Below, piece after piece: positions 26,160-37,716 of a stretch of 64,000 nucleotides of DNA. The notes under the pieces were generated by a model, which had not been told where the DNA came from, did not search any database, and was given only the letters and a program-made list of their open reading frames with translations. The DNA is taken from NCBI RefSeq assembly GCF_964355755.1, contig NC_092673.1:67001-131000 (forward strand). Reading direction: 5' to 3'. The DNA is from Antedon mediterranea (Eukaryota > Echinodermata > Crinoidea > Comatulida > Antedonidae). A program made the translations under genes and the position numbers. Numbering within the stretch: the first letter of the stretch is position 1; each line of letters begins with the position of its first letter.

Positions 26160-26460
26160 CTATATACAGTGGAGCTCACAACGTACACATTCGTATTCGC
26201 CCGTGCGATTTCTTTTCTGACACATAATATCCGCTTGTAGGCCCCTCTGAACTCCGGTATACGCCACCTACACAATATGTTTACCGCTGTTGAATGTGAC
26301 GGAAAATAAATAAATAATACGACTATAATACAGTGGAGCTCACAACGTACACATTCGTGTTCGTCCGTGCGATTTCTTTTCTGACGCATAATATCCGCTT
26401 GTAGGCCCCTCCGAACTCCGGTATACGCCACCAATACACAAATATATTCACCGCCGAATT
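26160..26460 (-). repeat. Tandem duplication of the GPCR 3' end
   Basis: The segment encoding WRIPEF-GAYKRILCVRKEIAR and the downstream sequence GAATGTGACGGAAAATAAAT is present twice (about 26160-26290 and 26323-26435), with a trace of a third boundary at 22237. The distal copy is out of frame with the receptor. The hAT-like element inserted into the duplicated sequence. Confidence 0.8.
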
Positions 26461-27261
26461 CAGTGGAATAAACACTGTTGCTATTAGAAATGCGTCGTTT
26501 ACTGTTTTTGACGGGTTAATCGTCACAAAAATATCAACTAACCAAAATGGGATACAACACACTACTAGGATTCCAACTAATAGAGCGAATGTAGTGATCA
26601 TTTTGATATCCTGTTTTGTCTTCTTTTTAAGAGATATGCTAGAAAAACGTTGAATTTTTGCTGAATGACATTTAACAGACACAAATATTACCAAGTATAG
26701 AACTACATCTATAAATATAATGCATAAATTCAATATTGTCACCGTTAACCGAGAGCCTTTATAGTAATTGAGGAATATGTACATTCCCCCAAATACGGCC
26801 CAGTCTAAAAATATTGCGATTGATAAGGTGGTTTTTGTAACGTATATGCGATGGTGAAATGGTGCAATTATGGCGAAACATCGTTCAATGGCAATCATTA
26901 AAATTGCCAGTAATGTTGATACTAAAAGACCCGTGTAAGTTAGTGAACAAAATGTTAACAAAAACACGTTAATATCACTGTAGTTTGATGTATAAATAAT
27001 CAAGTAGAGTGTTGCGACTGTGAAACCCATAACAGTATCTTGAACTCCTAGGTTCATTATCAGGTAATTGCTACGTTTCTTTCGGATCTTCTTCGTAGTT
27101 AAGGCAACAATTAGAGTAAATGCACTCCCTAAGAAAGCAACAATTCCAAGTATGATTATCAGCAAATATAAACCATCAAAAAAATAATTCGTGTTCTCCT
27201 CCCAACTCCAGTATGAGTACGACACGGAGTTATAAGACTGATATTGACTTGAATCATTCAT
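26323..27261 (-). CDS. Intronless rhodopsin-class (class A) GPCR
   Basis: Single exon, 312 residues, seven hydrophobic helices. The N-terminus is short with an N-glycosylation sequon (NDSS). Helix 2 has NLGVQD. The helix 3 DRY motif is replaced by ERC. Helix 6 has CCIPFW in place of CWxP. Helix 7 reads NSAVNIFVY, so the Pro of NPxxY is missing, followed by the amphipathic segment WRIPEF. Single-exon class A receptors are commonly expanded in echinoderms. The ligand cannot be assigned. Altered DRY and NPxxY could mean unusual coupling or relaxed constraint; there is no internal stop. The 3' end lies in a tandem duplication. The start is the first ATG upstream of helix 1. Confidence 0.85.
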   Translation of the reverse strand: MNDSSQYQSYNSVSYSYWSWEENTNYFFDGLYLLIIILGIVAFLGSAFTLIVALTTKKIRKKRSNYLIMNLGVQDTVMGFTVATLYLIIYTSNYSDINVFLLTFCSLTYTGLLVSTLLAILMIAIERCFAIIAPFHHRIYVTKTTLSIAIFLDWAVFGGMYIFLNYYKGSRLTVTILNLCIIFIDVVLYLVIFVSVKCHSAKIQRFSSISLKKKTKQDIKMITTFALLVGILVVCCIPFWLVDIFVTINPSKTVNDAFLIATVFIPLNSAVNIFVYWWRIPEFGGAYKRILCVRKEIARTNTNVYVVSSTVL

Positions 27262-28026
27262 GATCTATCGGTAAAGTACAAGATAAGCTCTTCTGAAAGA
27301 AACACAACAAGTGTAAATTTGAAACATAATTATAATTACCTGGTTTGATCACAATATCAATCCAAGATTCCAATTATTTGTCTTAATTAACAATAATAAA
27401 GCTTAGTTCTATCGTATGTCTTCAGAGCTGTGGCTAATGCCACAATTTAAGTGGGAGAAAGTATAAGACATCATATATATCATTGTTGAATACACAGTTT
27501 TGCTATTGCACGCATCCACATATCAAAATTACCGGAATTAAACTAGTATTAAAACTACATTTAGAAAACCGCCCATGGCGCGGGTATCATTCCTTTTAAA
27601 TCACCGCCATACTTAACTTTGTTACCCTATAATGTCCACGGAGCTGGTCTAAAGACCATTTTGCATACTGTGTGCCTAAAGTTGACTACTATACGTTATA
27701 GGCCTACGAATTACCTTGCTTTAAAAATATTTGTTGATAATATGCACACCTATCGTTCAACGCGACTTATAACTGTGTTTCGTTGTTTTGTCGAAGCTGG
27801 TTAATCAGGATTGATTGTTGCTGGTTGATCGTCACTCACGTAGCACCGTACGTTTTTCAACAATGCATCATTTATAGACAAATAACGTAATTTAATATTT
27901 TATTGATGGTAGTTCGCATCGTTTATCAGCTTTATAACGAATCTCATGGAATAAGCTTTCAGAACCATATCCGAATGTTAACTAAAACAAATTTATTGTC
28001 GAATTCACAGAATCAATTTATAGAGA
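27262..28026. other. Upstream region of the GPCR
   Basis: AT-rich sequence without a recognisable gene; the reading frames here are short and not family-like. Presumed to hold the GPCR promoter. Confidence 0.4.
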
Positions 28027-28034
28027 GCCACCTG

Positions 28035-29646
28035 CAGTGGTGGCGCCAGGATTTCCCCGACGGGGGGGGCCGAATTCCCCGACAGGGGGGCCGAATTCCC
28101 CCACGGGGGGCCGTACGCGCGAAAGCGGGGGTGGGTTTGGGAGGGGGTATACCCCCTCCCGAGCCTCAGAAAATTTTGAAAAAATAGATGCTTACACACT
28201 GTTTAATGGGCTAGAGCAACTGTTTCCATTTACATTTAATAACAATGTCACATAATAATGTAAATTTAAATAAATCTTTCCTAAATACTCTAATAATACG
28301 GATCTTTTTCGACGAACTAATAATAAACTTTGATCCAAAAATGCCTCGATAGTGCATGTGTTTAGTGTACGACTGTGCTTTGGTGGTCTGTTAACCTCAG
28401 ATATATACCCTATAGCCGGGTGAATAACTCAATGTAATTTAGTACCGTATACAATGATGATTGCCGTAATCGCCGTGTCTATAACACAAATCAATAAAAT
28501 GCCGTTTTTTCGGCCGTGTACATAGAACAAGACATTTCATGTTTATGTTATGCCTATGAAATAATAATAAAAGAACATCATGTTTATCGTTTTTTTTTAT
28601 CGTTTATACTGCATATCATTATATAAAAAACCTTCATACGCGAGAAAAAAGTTCACGATATTACACTCTACTCTGTACAGGGGTGTAAATATACAGGTCC
28701 ACGCTAACGCTTGCACACGGACCAGGGCGGAAAATGGTGTATTTTTGGAGAGTGATGACGTCAGCATTCACACGAGGAGCGAGCTAAGATAACGTAATGC
28801 TGGTAGTGGGAGTGCATGTGTTTTGAAAATAACTCAGTTGTGGGTATTTTCCGAAGATTTTAAATTGCGTTTTCTTTTTAAACTCTTGAATTCATAAATA
28901 GTTCTTTCACTATGTAGGCCTATTTACACAACTATAGCTCTAGCCTACTCTTCTTAATTAAAAGAGTCAAGTGCGCCGAATTCGCGTCTAGCGACGGTCA
29001 CGGGTTTGTTGCATCTTTTTTTTCCCTTTAGAAGTAAGCCACTCTATTCACCCACCTACCCTAGATCGAGATTTATGCGCGAAAAGAAACGTGACCAGAC
29101 CCTGTTTTATGGTTCGGGCCAACCGCTTCCTTTTCCCAATCGAACCCCCACCCAAACCCCTTTAATCGACAGCGAACATATACGCAAGGGTTATTGGTAA
29201 ATTGAAACAATTCGTAAACTCAACCGTGAGAACATAACTCGTACCTTTATCCCTGTATGAACGTACGTCGATGCGTAGTTGCAAATGAATTTTCGATTTT
29301 CGCCTGGAATCTGAAAAATACATATTTTGGTCCCTGGATGTAATATGATACAGCCCAGATATGTCGACGCGTATACCGCGGTGAGTGAAAGATTCGTACA
29401 AACAGACACCGCCAGACAAATGCGTACCACATATTGTTTACTTCGCTGTCAGTATATCGTACGTACAGTACGTCAAAAATGGAATGCCGCAGTTACTTAA
29501 AATATATAGTAGTACACTTAATATGGTTTTATTTTTTACCAGAAAAGAAATGATCATATTTTTCTCCCCGACAAATATGGCCAATACTCCCCGACGAGGG
29601 GGCCAGCTTTCCCCGGCCCCCCGGCCCCCCGCTGGCGCCACCACTG
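28035..29646. mobile_element. Non-autonomous hAT element, 1.6 kb
   Basis: Terminal inverted repeats CAGTGGTGGCGCCAG (28035-28049) and CTGGCGCCACCACTG (29632-29646) are perfect. The 8-bp target duplication GCCACCTG flanks them exactly (28027-28034 and 29647-29654). Both subterminal regions are rich in CCCCGAC/GGGGG. No transposase frame is visible, so it depends on a partner in trans. Confidence 0.92.
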
Positions 29647-31054
29647 GCCACCTGTGAAGTGATGCATTACGGCATGGATTAAAGAATAGAAGGATATGCA
29701 TCGACGTGAGATCAAGGGTTCCTTGACTCTCGCCGACAGAGCGCGGACCGCCCACAATGTTACAGTTTAATTAACCGCATGGTAACAACGAAACGGTCGC
29801 GTGCCTAATATATTGTTTACTGCACATGTGCAACGACATTTAACCTTGTTGGCCTCTGCCTCACGCCACTGCTGAGTATAATGTTTATTGAAAACAGTAA
29901 TTAAATTACATTGTACGTTATTGCGAAGACCCTAGTGTAGGCTTACTTCATCAATATACCAGATAAAATACTATATTGTTATTGGCTTAGAATTGTAGAT
30001 GTAATTGTAATTAGTATAGGTTTCTGCCGCGATTGATCTACGCTATTAATGTTTTTATGACATTAAAGTAGCATTTTATGACCTGCAGTAGCCCTACATC
30101 TGACTGAATAACTATTTGTTGTCTCAGCCTACATGTAAAATTACAAAATCAGCAAGGATACTAGGCCTAGGCTTACTAGTAAACCATATGATTTGCCGAC
30201 GTTGATACTGCCTAGGTAGGCCTAGGCTAATCTTAAGTGTAGTAGATACAACGTGTAATCATGATCTATATACTCACCGTTGTCTTACTTCTTATGTGAA
30301 TAATAATAGGTACTTCGTTTGTTCGTGATTAAGTTTGCCCTGCGTGTACTTTTCAAAACGACCGCTAGGTAACGAATCGCAACTATATAGCCAGCCAATC
30401 CCGGATCAGGGATCGCTGTTTTCATTCAATTAGGCCCGGTGATTGGATGTGATGTGGATGACATAACCACTAGCCAATCACCAGGCACTAAAATTTAAAT
30501 ATAATTACATCGATAATTAAGGAGATTTATGAAGAAACCACTGCTTAGCCATATTAAAAACACGATTGTTCTATGTGTGGACACCGGACACGCTAGCAAC
30601 ATACATGGTCAAATGCATAATTTAATATTCTATAGATTAACGCAATTTTTAATGACAGAAGATGGCAGGCAAATAATGATAATTCAAATATAAAAATTGC
30701 ATATTTTATTAATATTACCAACTACTTAAAATTACCAGTCGTAAGAAAGTGAACTTTTCGTAGTCCGATTGTTATGAAACTAAAACAGAATTTTTCAGCA
30801 ATACATTTTTGTTGTCAATTAATCATCGACGGCGACATCATTACAATTACAATTATAGCATCAACAATTCCTCATCAGAAAGGTTATAACTAAATTCGTC
30901 GTCGTATAAATTGTTCGTCGCCATTGTTACTAGAGCTAAAACATCATGCCACCAAAGAACGCGCGAAAGAAGCGTAGCCAACAAGGTTAAATATCGTTGC
31001 ACATGTGCAGTAAACAATATATTAGGCACGCGACTGTTTCGTTGTTACCGTGCG

Positions 31055-32403
31055 CGTGTTTTTTTTTTCCAGGACGAACGTGGGCAGAAGTCATGAATAA
31101 TTCATTATCTTAATTATTTTCTATTATAAAGAATTGAAGGATAGCTGATCTGCTTCCTAAATATACTAAACCTAACCCTCTAAATAATCTCTCTCAACTA
31201 TTAAAAAAAAAGGGCTTCAGCGTAATAGGTTAGCCTTTACCACTAGACCAAACATTTCGGTTTGCAAACGTTGTTTACACTAATTATTTAATCTCTCTGC
31301 ATTCTTATACAGCGCCCTCTATAATGTTCCCTATTATGTAATAATTAATCATGAATTATTCATGAGTTCTGCCCACGTTCGTCCTGGAAAAAACAAGGCC
31401 AACAGCCATTAAGTCGCGTGCTACAATGCATAGTGATACCGGACCGACAGACAGACCGACAGACAGACCGACCGACATAGTGAACTATAGAGTCGCGTCC
31501 ACGCGACTAAAAAGGCATAATTTTGACGACTTTTTGAACTTTTTCATCAACAAGGCCAACAGCCATTAAGTCGCGTGCTACAATGCATAGTGATACCGGA
31601 CCGACAGACAAACAGACCGACAGACAGACAGACCAACAGACAGACGGACCGACCGACATAGTGAACTATACTGACCGAAATTACTGAACATGTTTAAAAA
31701 TGTTGAAATGTTTAAAAACATTTATATTTTTTAAATTTACACGTGCGTAGCCTGTCACTTTTGACGTGCTCGTATAACGTAATTTCGAGTTGAAAAGTAA
31801 GTCAAGAAAACAGAAATCGGGCAAGAAGAGTGCGCAATAACATTTAACGCGCAAAAATCTGCGCACTCATGGCAATTTTGTAAACGCTTAAAATTTCCTG
31901 AAACGTACTCTTATTTCATCGAAAATAAATTTTGAAAATTTTAAGCGCGCTTACGCATGCGTTACATGCGCTACGCACGTAATTGTATTGCCATATGATG
32001 ATTTATGCCCTGAAATTTATGAGTACCAAATTTTATTCAATTGTGATTCATGGTTGTTAAGATATGATTACAAACGTGATTTCGTTAAATCGTGCGTAGA
32101 CCGCGTAATTTTTTATTGCGCACCGTGAAAACATAACCACATCGATTCCTGGCCATAAGGAATATTCTGTGAAAAATTGACTTAGCTAGATTAAACTGAT
32201 ATCAAGATAAGGTCATAAAGCGATAAAACGCATAGTGATACCGGACCGACAGACAGACAGACAGACAGACCGACAGACAGACCGACAGACAGACCGACAG
32301 ACAGACCGACAGACAGACCGACAGACAGACAGACAGACCGACCGACCGACATAGTGAACTATAGAGTCGCTTCCACGCGACTAAAAATTACGCTTACCGT
32401 GCG
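31055..32403. mobile_element. Composite insertion with GACA/GACC arrays
   Basis: TTACCGTGCG occurs at 31045-31054 and again at 32394-32403, where the interrupted arm resumes, so this block is an insertion with about a 10-bp duplication. It contains a foldback unit (31061-31393), three units with CCGGACCGACAGACAG arrays (near 31435, 31600, 32235), the hairpin AGTCGCG-ACGCGACT (near 31491 and 32365), and a reverse-oriented fragment of the 1.8-4.6 kb Helitron family at about 31690-32215. Confidence 0.65.
31061..31393. mobile_element. Foldback MITE, ~330 bp
   Basis: TTCCAGGACGAACGTGGGC near 31068 and its reverse complement GCCCACGTTCGTCCTGGAA near 31370 form arms of about 40 bases that extend into ATGAATAATTCAT. 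There is no coding capacity. A target duplication is not evident because of the flanking T and A runs. An A-box-like TGGTCTAGTGGTAAAGGC is on the minus strand near 31240. Confidence 0.65.
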
Positions 32404-32516
32404 GTTAATTAAACTGATAACATTGTTGGCGGTCCGCGGTCTGTCGGCGAGAGTCAAGGAACCCTTGATCTCACGTCGATGCATATCCTTCTTTTCTTTA
32501 ATCCATGATCTATATA

Positions 32517-34298
32517 GGGTGTCACGAAACCTAAGACCACGAAAGCTAAGACCCCCTAAGACCTAAGATCACGAAAGCTAAGACCCAAGACCTAAGATTA
32601 CAAATATTTATCTTTCGCACCTGCCTTGTTTTTTAACTCCCAACATTTATTCTGAATACCACACCTTAGAATTGGCACTTTCATGAAAAAGAATCACATA
32701 AAAAGTAACAAATACATTTTTAAATTGATGATTTTACAGACGTTTTTCTCGCACACAAAATGACTAGCCTACAGCACACTAGAGGTAGGCCTACCCCATG
32801 TTCAATGTTTTTGTTTCTATGGAACGTCAAAAGAGCAAAAATTATAAAAGAGGGCTGAAAACTCTGTGGAGTCCATCTACAGTGTGGATGTAAACGTACC
32901 AAATTTCACAATTACAATTTAAGAACTTCTCATTTAAACATTCCTTTTGCTAGACTTACTAAAACTAAATTTTTTATAACTATATCAGGTCCTAATTTGT
33001 GGAATCATATCCCACCAAATATCAAAACGTCAATATCATTATTTACTTTCCGAAAAAAGTTAAAGAATCATTATATATCTAAATATTATACTGCTTAGTT
33101 AATATGCTTATTATCATTATTTATACTCATATACTATGTCTTACACAAAATATTAGTTGTTGTTTATTATTGCAATCTTTAATCTATACTATATATAATG
33201 TATATATAGTATATACTATAAATATACTGGAATTATAATTTATGTATACATATTTTTTTTTTTCATTTACCAATATCGGTAGTTATTTCATTTATAATTA
33301 TCATGAAACTATTGAAATATAATTTAAATAATTTTTATAAAGAAGATGTTAGTTATGTTATTATACTGTAATTTTTTATCCTTAATTATATATTCTAGGT
33401 TATTTTTATTTTTTTAGTAATGTGTTTTGTTGTGGGTCCCTACGAGACAAGTTTTTAACTTCTAGAAGGGATCCATGATAATAATGACTACCAATTACTG
33501 CTTTATCTATGTTCACTTTAATATCTTTTTTCTATTTTGTATATATTCATTCATTATTATCTAAATAAATATTATCTGAATTAGAATTAGATGGAACAAT
33601 GTAAAATTAAAATTGTAATGATAATAGTATAATCATGCAAGTACGAAGAAATAAATGCTGGCAAATACATTTTAACTTAAAAATTATGATAAGTTTTTTT
33701 GTTTCGTTTTCTTTCTGTTTTTATACTTGTACTATTATTGTTGCTCTTTTGGCGCTCCATAGAAACAAAAACATTGAGCATGGGGAGCTCGAGGAGTTAC
33801 ATTACAGTATACAAAGAAACACGTCTTTAAAATCAGGATGGGAAAGGATTTATTTATTTGTTATTATGTGTTTCTCCTTCTGAAAGTACTTATAAGTCCT
33901 AATTTTAAAGTGTGGTATTCAGGATAAAGTTAGTCAACAAATTTGGAGTCAAAATACAAGAAAGGCAGGTGCGTAAGAAAAACATCCTCTGAACCAACAC
34001 ATTGGAGTAAATATATACCAACAAACAACCCGTCAAGTTTGTTTGTTGTAAAGAAAAAATATACATTTACTCAACGGGCGAAAATAATGTGAGTTTATCT
34101 ATGTTTTGCGGTAGTATTAAATTATATTTATGGTAATAAATGAAACCTACTGTGTTTAAAATTATGTATGGATAAACAAGTATTGTTTTTAAGCTGTAGT
34201 ATATCTTAGAATTTGTAATCTTAGGTCTTGGGTCTTAGCTTTCGTGATCTTAGGTCTTAGGGGTCTTAGCTTTCGTGGTCTTAGGTTTCGTGACACCC
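32517..34298. mobile_element. Mutator-like TIR element with 10-bp target duplication
   Basis: GGGTGTCACGAAACCTAAGA at the left end and its reverse complement at the right bound a 1782-bp element. The TIRs are about 85 bp long and contain repeated CTAAGACC words. The 10-bp direct repeat GATCTATATA flanks it (32507-32516 and 34299-34308). Long TIRs beginning GGG and a 9-11 bp duplication fit MULEs. A subterminal inverted pair (about 32790-32860 and 33720-33785) indicates a foldback core, into which a LINE 3' tail has inserted. No transposase. Confidence 0.85.
32905..33600 (+). pseudogene. LINE ORF2 C-terminus and 3' UTR inside the MULE
   Basis: Positions 32905-33098 read as the conserved end of a LINE polyprotein (GPNLWNHIPPNIKTS then FRKKLKNHY) to a stop, followed by about 0.5 kb of AT-rich 3' UTR-like sequence. 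It is strongly 5'-truncated and sits between the two inner arms of the MULE, so it inserted later. Confidence 0.7.
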
Positions 34299-34308
34299 GA
34301 TCTATATA

Positions 34309-35682
34309 ATATTAAATTACAGTATGCATTTAACCATGTAGGCCTATGCCGTTACCGGTGTAAACGTGTTTTTAATGTATGGCTAAGCAGTGGATTTTAC
34401 ATGAATCTCCTTAATTTTTGATGTGATTATCTAGTGATTGGCTAGCCATCTACGTCACAGCCAATCACTGGAGAGAGAAGAAACTATAAATTAATATACT
34501 GTATTTATTCGAATAAAAACGCTCCGCTTTGAATACTATAAACGCCCTCCTCAAATAAACGACCCCACCCCTCCCCCCATCTATTTGATTATAACATAAA
34601 CACCAAACAAAATAAACGCCTCCCTCGAATAAACGCATACTTTTAATGTAAACATTGTTTTTAAACTATTTTAACCCTCCTATTGCCTGTTTTAAGTATA
34701 TATGACGAATGTATTACTTTTATTTTGCCAATGGAAGTTCGTATAGAGCGATATCACTGTTGATTCGCATATAGATACAAACATTTCAATGTAGTTTTAC
34801 AAGCAAAAACATCGTAATTAGAATAACACAATCACAGCAGCTCGTTAAGTTAATTAATTATGCTATTAAAGTGTGTTGTTATGTTCATTTAAATAATCAT
34901 CGATTGCATTATAAACCGTTTATTGTAATTTATGAACAATTATCCCTCTCTTCACAATAGCATAATTGTATCATTATACTGTATTTTTAATATACCAGCT
35001 GTCATTGGTACAAGCTGTGTATGTGGAGGTGTATGAGCCCATACTAATTTGATTTAATCAACTGTAAACATTATCATATTGATTTAAATCAGTAATCAAT
35101 AATAAATACACTTCACGACACGGACGGGTGGCATTCTGCTGGACCAAATACTCAAGTGAAGTGTTATAACACGTTTTGAAGGATAATTTACTGTATAATA
35201 GTATTTCAGTGGTAACTTAAAGGTAAGATTTCCAATTTTTGTTTAGGGTTAGGTAATCAGGTTTTGTTTCCCAATTATATACAAAGCTTCACGTTCACGG
35301 ATATCCATTTAATGTATGACCTCGTAGATAATAATAACTCTGAACGAATATATGATATTATTAGGCCCGGATGTTGCCTACGGAAGATACTCACTGGATA
35401 GGACATGCAATAAAAAAAATGTTTTAGGTGAAAATTATCAGCAGTCCCGGAAAACTTGTTATGCCAGGACACACTTTTTATTCTGACCTATTCTGGTTCT
35501 TTCTTTCACACAACAACAAAAATATACATAGTCATAATTAGCCACAGCAGAAGGAACTTTTAGACATTACAAAAAAAAAACCAATATATCATTATTATTT
35601 TAAAAATATAGATTTAAGATAGAAAATTCAGAAAAAAAAATGAATTTCATTATTTTGCAGTGTTTTATAGGCAGATACTAGG
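34309..35682. other. Intergenic region upstream of sulfotransferase 1
   Basis: Repeat homologous to 30420-30650 in inverse orientation at 34309-34480; then a degenerate array of AATAAACGCC-type words at about 34500-34650, a motif repeated within this stretch. The rest is AT-rich with no recognisable gene. Confidence 0.5.
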
Positions 35683-37716
35683 ATGACCACGAACCAAAGA
35701 TACATAATTTTTGCCGTTCTCATTGTTTTTGGTGTTTTGTTTTACGTGAATATCGATCATTATTTATTCAATCATGACACATCACATTTTGAAGGTACGT
35801 TAAATGAACTGTTTAGCATATGAACCTACTATTGCAGGCACAAAGTTTATGTCGAGATTGTGACTTGTGTGTTGGGCAGTAACATGTAGGGCCTACACAA
35901 AATTTTGCTCTTAAATTTCTTAAAATGGACGATTTTGACAATTTTCGTATTTTTATTTAGTATTACAAGAAAGAAACAGGTTACTCGATGTTGTACGCAG
36001 TCTTGGAAACGCAAATCAGTTACCAAAAGAGAAAAATAAAACGAAGTATTCGTTTAATAATGCAGGAATTGAAGAAGTAAGATCCAAATAGTAATATAAG
36101 CATATCATTAGGCCTACAATGTTTTAAGTACCAATTAATCATTATTATGCTTTGCTAACTAACAAAATTGTTTCAACAAATCGGACGAAAAGTTGCCTCT
36201 TTAGAAGGCGATTGTGCAAAGTGTAGCCTACATTATCGGACGAAAAGTTGCCTCTTTAGAAGGCGATTGTGCAAAGTGTTGCCTACATTATCGGACGAAA
36301 AGTTGCCTCTTTAGAAGGCGATTGTGCAAAGTGTAGCCTACCTTATCGGACGAAAAGTTGCCTCTTTAGAAGGCGATTGTGCAAAGTGTTGCCTACATTA
36401 TCGGACGAAAAGTTGCCTCTTTAGAAGGCGATTGTGCAAAGTGTTGCCTACATTCTTGTTTGTAAAGAATCTATTATTTTTAAAAAATAATCAAATTTTA
36501 AATATTGTAATACTGTATAATTATATGTCTCTGTGTACATAATCATTTTCATTGTTTCGAGCCTCCTCTGTTTTCCATATGATTTTTTTATGTTGTTTGA
36601 TTTTGTCTGTTTCTTTTATAATGGAGAGAAATAAATATTTCATATTTAATATTTTATTTAAATATTATTGTCATCTAAAGTTTAGGTTATTACAGCAAAA
36701 TACAGCCAGCTGGCCTAAACATGGACGTCTGTACCTAGGCCTACACGAGTCAATGGCCATATAGAGTTTATATAGTCTGATATTCATTTTATATCTTTTA
36801 ACCATTTCATATTTATCATAAGTTATGAATCTTGTTAAAGTTATGTGTTTGAACAATGTTTTTTGTTTTCCAGAAACATAGCGAAAAATTCATCAGTGAA
36901 AGTGATCCAGAAATAGTAGTGAAACATAGAGTAGAATCTACACGTAAAGTTTGTGAAGAAAAACAATTTCCAAACTTCTATTCAGAATTTAAATTTAAAG
37001 ATACAGGACACATGGTTGTGGATGAGGAACACAAATTTATATTTTGCTACATACCAAAGGTATCATGTAGTTCGTGGAAAAGAGTATTAGGTTCGTTATA
37101 TAACACGCATAGAAATGGTCAAAGACATTTAAATCAATATTCTCCTGAAGAAATCAAATATCGCCTAAAAAACTATCGAAGAGTAATGTTTGTACGTGAT
37201 CCTATTACTAGGTTTTTATCTGCATTTCTTCATAAATTCTACACATCCAAACCACATGTTATTGATATATGGGAGCGAACATATGGTCATCAAATAGTGG
37301 AGCAGTTTCGACCATGGATGAATTTAAAGAGTGGTCAAACAAGTTTAAATATTACTGTATCTGAGTTTATCAAATACATTGTTAAATTAGGTGAAGATTA
37401 TAGAATAGATCCGTTACGAGATCATTGGTTACCGATGTATAGGTCGTGTGATCCGTGTAAATTTCAGCCAGATTTCATCGGTCATTTTGAGAATCTAGAA
37501 GTCGAGGGTCAATATCTTCTAAAATGGTTAGGTGTTAGTGATTTAGTGCAATATCCAGAGTATCATGTTTCGGACGCAGCAACAAAGCTTGTAAACTCAT
37601 ACGCGCTTGCAGAGATGGGGTTGATGAGAGCTCTCCGAACTTACTATCACCGGGATTACGAATTGTTCGATTATTCCGCTAATGACACAATGAGAAAAGT
37701 TTTATTCGGAGAATGA
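35683..37716 (+). CDS. HNK-1-family carbohydrate sulfotransferase (CHST8-14-like)
   Basis: Three exons: 35683-35794, 35961-36076, 36874-37716; 356 residues in phase. It is a type II Golgi protein: short cytosolic N-terminus, membrane anchor at residues ~7-24, stem, then catalytic domain. PAPS-binding motifs are present: 5'-phosphosulfate loop PKVSCSSWKR (~137-146) and 3'-phosphate site RDPITRF (~184-190). DHWLPM and CDPC.F.PDFIG blocks are typical of this family. It transfers sulfate from PAPS to glycan hydroxyls; whether the acceptor is chondroitin, dermatan, HNK-1 or another glycan cannot be read from sequence. Intron 2 contains a 55-bp minisatellite. A paralogous catalytic exon lies 6 kb downstream on the same strand. 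Confidence 0.9.
36181..36455 (+). repeat. 5 x 55-bp minisatellite in sulfotransferase intron 2
   Basis: Five units starting at 36181, 36236, 36291, 36346 and 36401, each beginning TCGGACGAAAAGTTGCCTCT. Units differ mainly by GTGTAGCC versus GTGTTGCC. The copies are contiguous with no unique spacers and contain no splice site. Confidence 0.93.

Larger units (their letters stand above)
29674..32506. mobile_element. Long inverted-repeat element, interrupted in its right arm
   Basis: The left arm 29674-29853 is matched in reverse complement by 30976-31054 continuing at 32404-32506; shared blocks include GCACATGTGCA, AATATATTAGGCACGCGAC and GATCTCACGTCGATGCATAT. The right arm is split by a 1.35-kb insertion. 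The spacer includes a segment (about 30420-30650) whose inverted relative lies at 34309-34480. No transposase is seen and the class is unknown. Confidence 0.7.

Noticed and set aside
36181-36455. Regular short repeats that could suggest a CRISPR-like array
   Set aside because: Copies are contiguous with no unique spacers, and the setting is a eukaryotic intron; it is a minisatellite.
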